Of a DNA stretch of 33,544 nucleotides, positions 31,916 through 33,544 are shown piece by piece. This stretch comes from Bacillota bacterium (lineage in GTDB: Bacteria > Bacillota > Sulfobacillia > Sulfobacillales > Sulfobacillaceae), in NCBI GenBank assembly GCA_021820485.1, contig JAKADO010000030.1:1-33544 (forward strand). Reading direction: 5' to 3'. A model generated the notes under the pieces. The model was not told where the DNA came from. It worked only from the letters and a program-made list of their open reading frames with translations, and searched no databases. The translations under genes and the position numbers were made by a program. The first letter of the stretch is position 1. Each line of letters opens with the position of its first letter.

Positions 31916-31949
31916 AAAAAATAAGAGTCCAGAGATTGCCTCTGGACTC
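31916..31949 (-). terminator. Intrinsic terminator in the leader of the flippase gene
   Basis: Minus strand GAGTCCAGAG (31949-31940), loop GCAAT, CTCTGGACTC (31934-31925), then TTATTTTTTG. The 10-bp stem is perfect. It stands about 100 bases after the dehydrogenase gene and 35 bases before the proposed flippase start, so it either ends the dehydrogenase transcript or acts as an attenuator for the flippase gene. Confidence 0.88.
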
Positions 31950-32053
31950 CCCAACTGGATTTCATCGTTCACACGATTTATTGACGCTATCTCTTTCGAC
32001 AAATCACCACGGATATCCTACAAGTAGCGAACAATTTTTTAGTCTTCTCACGA

Positions 32054-33079
32054 CTAAGGCACCAACAGGATTTTGCCGAACTGAGCCCGGTCCGCCATGC
32101 GCTCCTGCGCCGCACCGGCGTCCCGCAAATCATACTCCCGGTCAATGACTGGCTTCAGCCGTCCTTCCGCCACCATCTTCAAGACACTCTCGAGATTCTG
32201 GCGGGTGCCGCCATATGCCCCGACCAGCGCAAGCTCCTTGGCAAACAAGGACCACAGATCCACATCGGCGCGCGGCCCGGTCAAGGTTCCGCAAGTGACC
32301 ACCCGTCCCCCGCGGGCCAACACCTTGAGACTCACCGCCATGGTGTCTTGCCCCAGATGCTCGAACACCACATCCACCCCACGTTTTCCGGTGATGGCGC
32401 GCACGCGCTCCACCACATCCTCCGTTTGATAATTGATGCCCCATTTGGCCCCGTATTCCGCCATCGCCCGGTTCACCTTCTCATCGCTCCCAGCGGTCGC
32501 AATGACTTCGGCGCCATGGATCTGGGCGATCTGCACCGCGGCGCTGCCCACGCCCGATCCGGCAGCCCACACCAGCACGACGTCGCCGGGCTTGACCGGC
32601 GCGCGATCCACCAGCATGTGCCAGGCGGTAATGGTGGAGAGCGTCACCGCCGCCGCGGCACTATCGCTTACTCCCTCGGGAATCGGCACCAGATTCCTTT
32701 CGGGAACCACAACGTATTCGGCATAACCGCCCATGGAGCGCAAGCCCAGAATGTCACTGTGCATGCAGGTGGTTTCATCGCCCCGCACGCAATATTCGCA
32801 CTGCCCGCAGAAGAGATACGGCGCCACCGCCACCCGTTCGCCCACGGTGCGTGACACGCCAGGTCCCACCGCCGCAACGACACCCGCCACTTCAGAACCC
32901 GAAATGTGGGGCAAAGGAATCTTTCCCACCTGTCCCCCGCGGGCCATCAGATCGAGACGATTCACCCCCACCCGAGACACCTTGACCAACACTTCCCCCG
33001 CGCCCGGACTGGGCGTCTCCGCCTCACGATATGTCAAAACCGAGACGTCGCCGAATTCCTCAAACACGACTGCCTTCAT
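32054..33079 (-). CDS. Zinc-type alcohol dehydrogenase / quinone oxidoreductase (MDR)
   Basis: This 341-residue medium-chain dehydrogenase/reductase has a GroES-like N-terminal domain with SGSEVAGVVAAVG and a structural-zinc type cysteine cluster CGQCEYCVRGDETTC (C.xx.C.xx.C.x7.C). The nucleotide-binding domain has WAAGSGVGSAAVQIA, a GxGxxG-type NADPH loop. The catalytic-zinc cysteine of alcohol dehydrogenases is not obvious: the segment reads VGVNRLDLMARGG where CGVCxxD is expected. It therefore resembles zinc-containing quinone-reductase-like MDRs more than true ADHs. The start is ATG 33079 behind GGAGGTC. An extended -10 TGATATAAT lies at 33115-33123. Confidence 0.88.
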   Translation of the reverse strand: MKAVVFEEFGDVSVLTYREAETPSPGAGEVLVKVSRVGVNRLDLMARGGQVGKIPLPHISGSEVAGVVAAVGPGVSRTVGERVAVAPYLFCGQCEYCVRGDETTCMHSDILGLRSMGGYAEYVVVPERNLVPIPEGVSDSAAAAVTLSTITAWHMLVDRAPVKPGDVVLVWAAGSGVGSAAVQIAQIHGAEVIATAGSDEKVNRAMAEYGAKWGINYQTEDVVERVRAITGKRGVDVVFEHLGQDTMAVSLKVLARGGRVVTCGTLTGPRADVDLWSLFAKELALVGAYGGTRQNLESVLKMVAEGRLKPVIDREYDLRDAGAAQERMADRAQFGKILLVP

Positions 33080-33114
33080 GGTTGACCTCCATTTTGGACC
33101 CAATGATTTCCACA

Positions 33115-33123
33115 ATTATATCA
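33115..33123 (-). promoter_or_regulatory. Extended -10 promoter of the dehydrogenase gene
   Basis: Minus strand TGATATAAT (33123-33115) is a perfect extended -10 (TGnTATAAT), about 30 bases before the start codon. No good -35, as is usual for this class. Confidence 0.5.
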
Positions 33124-33129
33124 AATGGC

Positions 33130-33544
33130 CGCTTCACCGAGAGATCCCCCGGGGTGAAGACGCAGCGGTTGGGAGTCCGCATGGGGCGTGGAACAAGCCT
33201 TGGACATCCTTACGGACGAGCCAGCGTCTTCGGTTCGTGGCGAAAAACCCCCGACGGTGTGTACGTCCCAGCGGAGATTTTCACCGTGAAGGGAGGACAA
33301 AGCGCCCTCCCCTGGCTTCCATGCATGTAAGACCATGCTTCATTAAGCGCTCATCAAAGCGGGGATTGGGGGAGCGGAGCGCCGGTTACGTACATCGCAT
33401 GACTGGGGGGAACGAGCTGCCGGTGACGGCAGAAAAAGTCACTGAGGCACAAGATTACAGATGGCGGGCTCCGGAGGGACTGCAATTGCTGGCACAGGAA
33501 TGGCTCTCCCTCCTGGTGGGTTGTGACCCAAACAGCGGTAGGAA
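33130..33544 (+). ncRNA. Possible structured RNA, perhaps 5' part of a group II intron (partial)
   Basis: No coding frame here is convincing, yet inverted repeats are dense: CTTCACC/GGTGAAG (33132/33153), AAGACGC/GCGTCTT (33157/33224), GGGAGG/CCTCCC (33291/33306), GCGCTC/GAGCGC (33347/33377), CTGCCG-GTGA-CGGCAG (33417-33432, closed by a GNRA-type tetraloop), GGAGGGA/TCCCTCC (33473/33507) and GGGT-TGTG-ACCC (33518-33529). The run GGGGAACGAGCTGCCGG and the segment near GTGACCCAAACAGCGGTA recall domain I of bacterial group II introns. The 5' end is unsure, and the element would run off the right edge. Strand is assumed from this resemblance. No intron-encoded reverse transcriptase is inside the window. 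Confidence 0.35.

Noticed and set aside
29067..33079. Idea that the flippase and acyl-CoA synthetase form a capsule locus
   Set aside because: No glycosyltransferase, polymerase or sugar-nucleotide gene is nearby, so the evidence is only adjacency.
33121..33336. Minus-strand frame of 71 codons at the right edge
   Set aside because: No ribosome site; the same bases form several stems and look like structured RNA rather than a gene.

Overview
The window is GC-rich DNA, densely packed with genes on both strands. Most starts are preceded by strong GGAGG-type ribosome binding sites. Several features point to a Gram-positive, Firmicutes-like bacterium: a SNF2 helicase next to a SWIM zinc-finger gene (as YwqA/YwqB of Bacillus), Gram-positive style lipoproteins, a metI/metC-like pair, a family 5 uracil-DNA glycosylase and an ECF sigma/anti-sigma pair. 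My best guess is a thermophilic or acidophilic high-GC Firmicute of the Sulfobacillus kind, but that is inference. I see no rRNA, tRNA, CRISPR array, complete insertion sequence or phage module.

Layout, left to right. Bases 1-605 hold no convincing gene, only a perfect hairpin near 571-594. A small SPW-repeat membrane protein (-) and a DUF2231 membrane protein (+) follow. Bases 1600-6260 (-) are a tight four-gene unit in which every junction overlaps: TIM-barrel/glycosidase-like protein, SNF2 helicase, SWIM zinc-finger protein, short-chain dehydrogenase. Bases 6447-8069 (+) encode a PsiE-like membrane protein, a COG4315-type lipoprotein and a four-helix membrane protein. Bases 8150-9749 (-) encode a DUF1992 protein, a DUF2268 HExxH protease and a 58-residue zinc-ribbon protein. 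An AT-richer stretch without a clear gene (9750-10227) follows.

Bases 10228-13222 (-) contain an ECF sigma factor, an anti-sigma factor whose outer part is a beta-propeller with Asp-box repeats, a lipoprotein, and a small membrane protein. An AI-2E family transporter (-) is divergent from murJ (+). After murJ come otsA-otsB (trehalose synthesis), a DUF3048 lipoprotein and a small membrane protein. Bases 20234-24504 (-) are an operon for amino acid/peptide-like substrates: ornithine cyclodeaminase-family protein, M19 dipeptidase-family protein, CocE/NonD hydrolase. Then come a family 5 uracil-DNA glycosylase and a Bax-inhibitor-1/YccA protein (both -), a small conserved protein with two trans-sulfuration PLP enzymes (+), and an acyl-CoA synthetase, a polysaccharide-type flippase and a zinc alcohol dehydrogenase/quinone reductase (all -). 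The right edge (about 33130-33544) has no convincing gene but is full of inverted repeats. It looks like a structured RNA, possibly the 5' part of a group II intron that runs off the window.

The most interesting points are the overlapping SNF2/SWIM/TIM-barrel/SDR operon, the sigma/anti-sigma/lipoprotein unit with a propeller sensor, a murJ gene whose conserved first helix lies upstream of any ATG/GTG/TTG, a flippase whose only upstream ATG lies before an intrinsic terminator, a dipeptidase-family protein lacking the first metal motif, and the structured RNA at the right edge.
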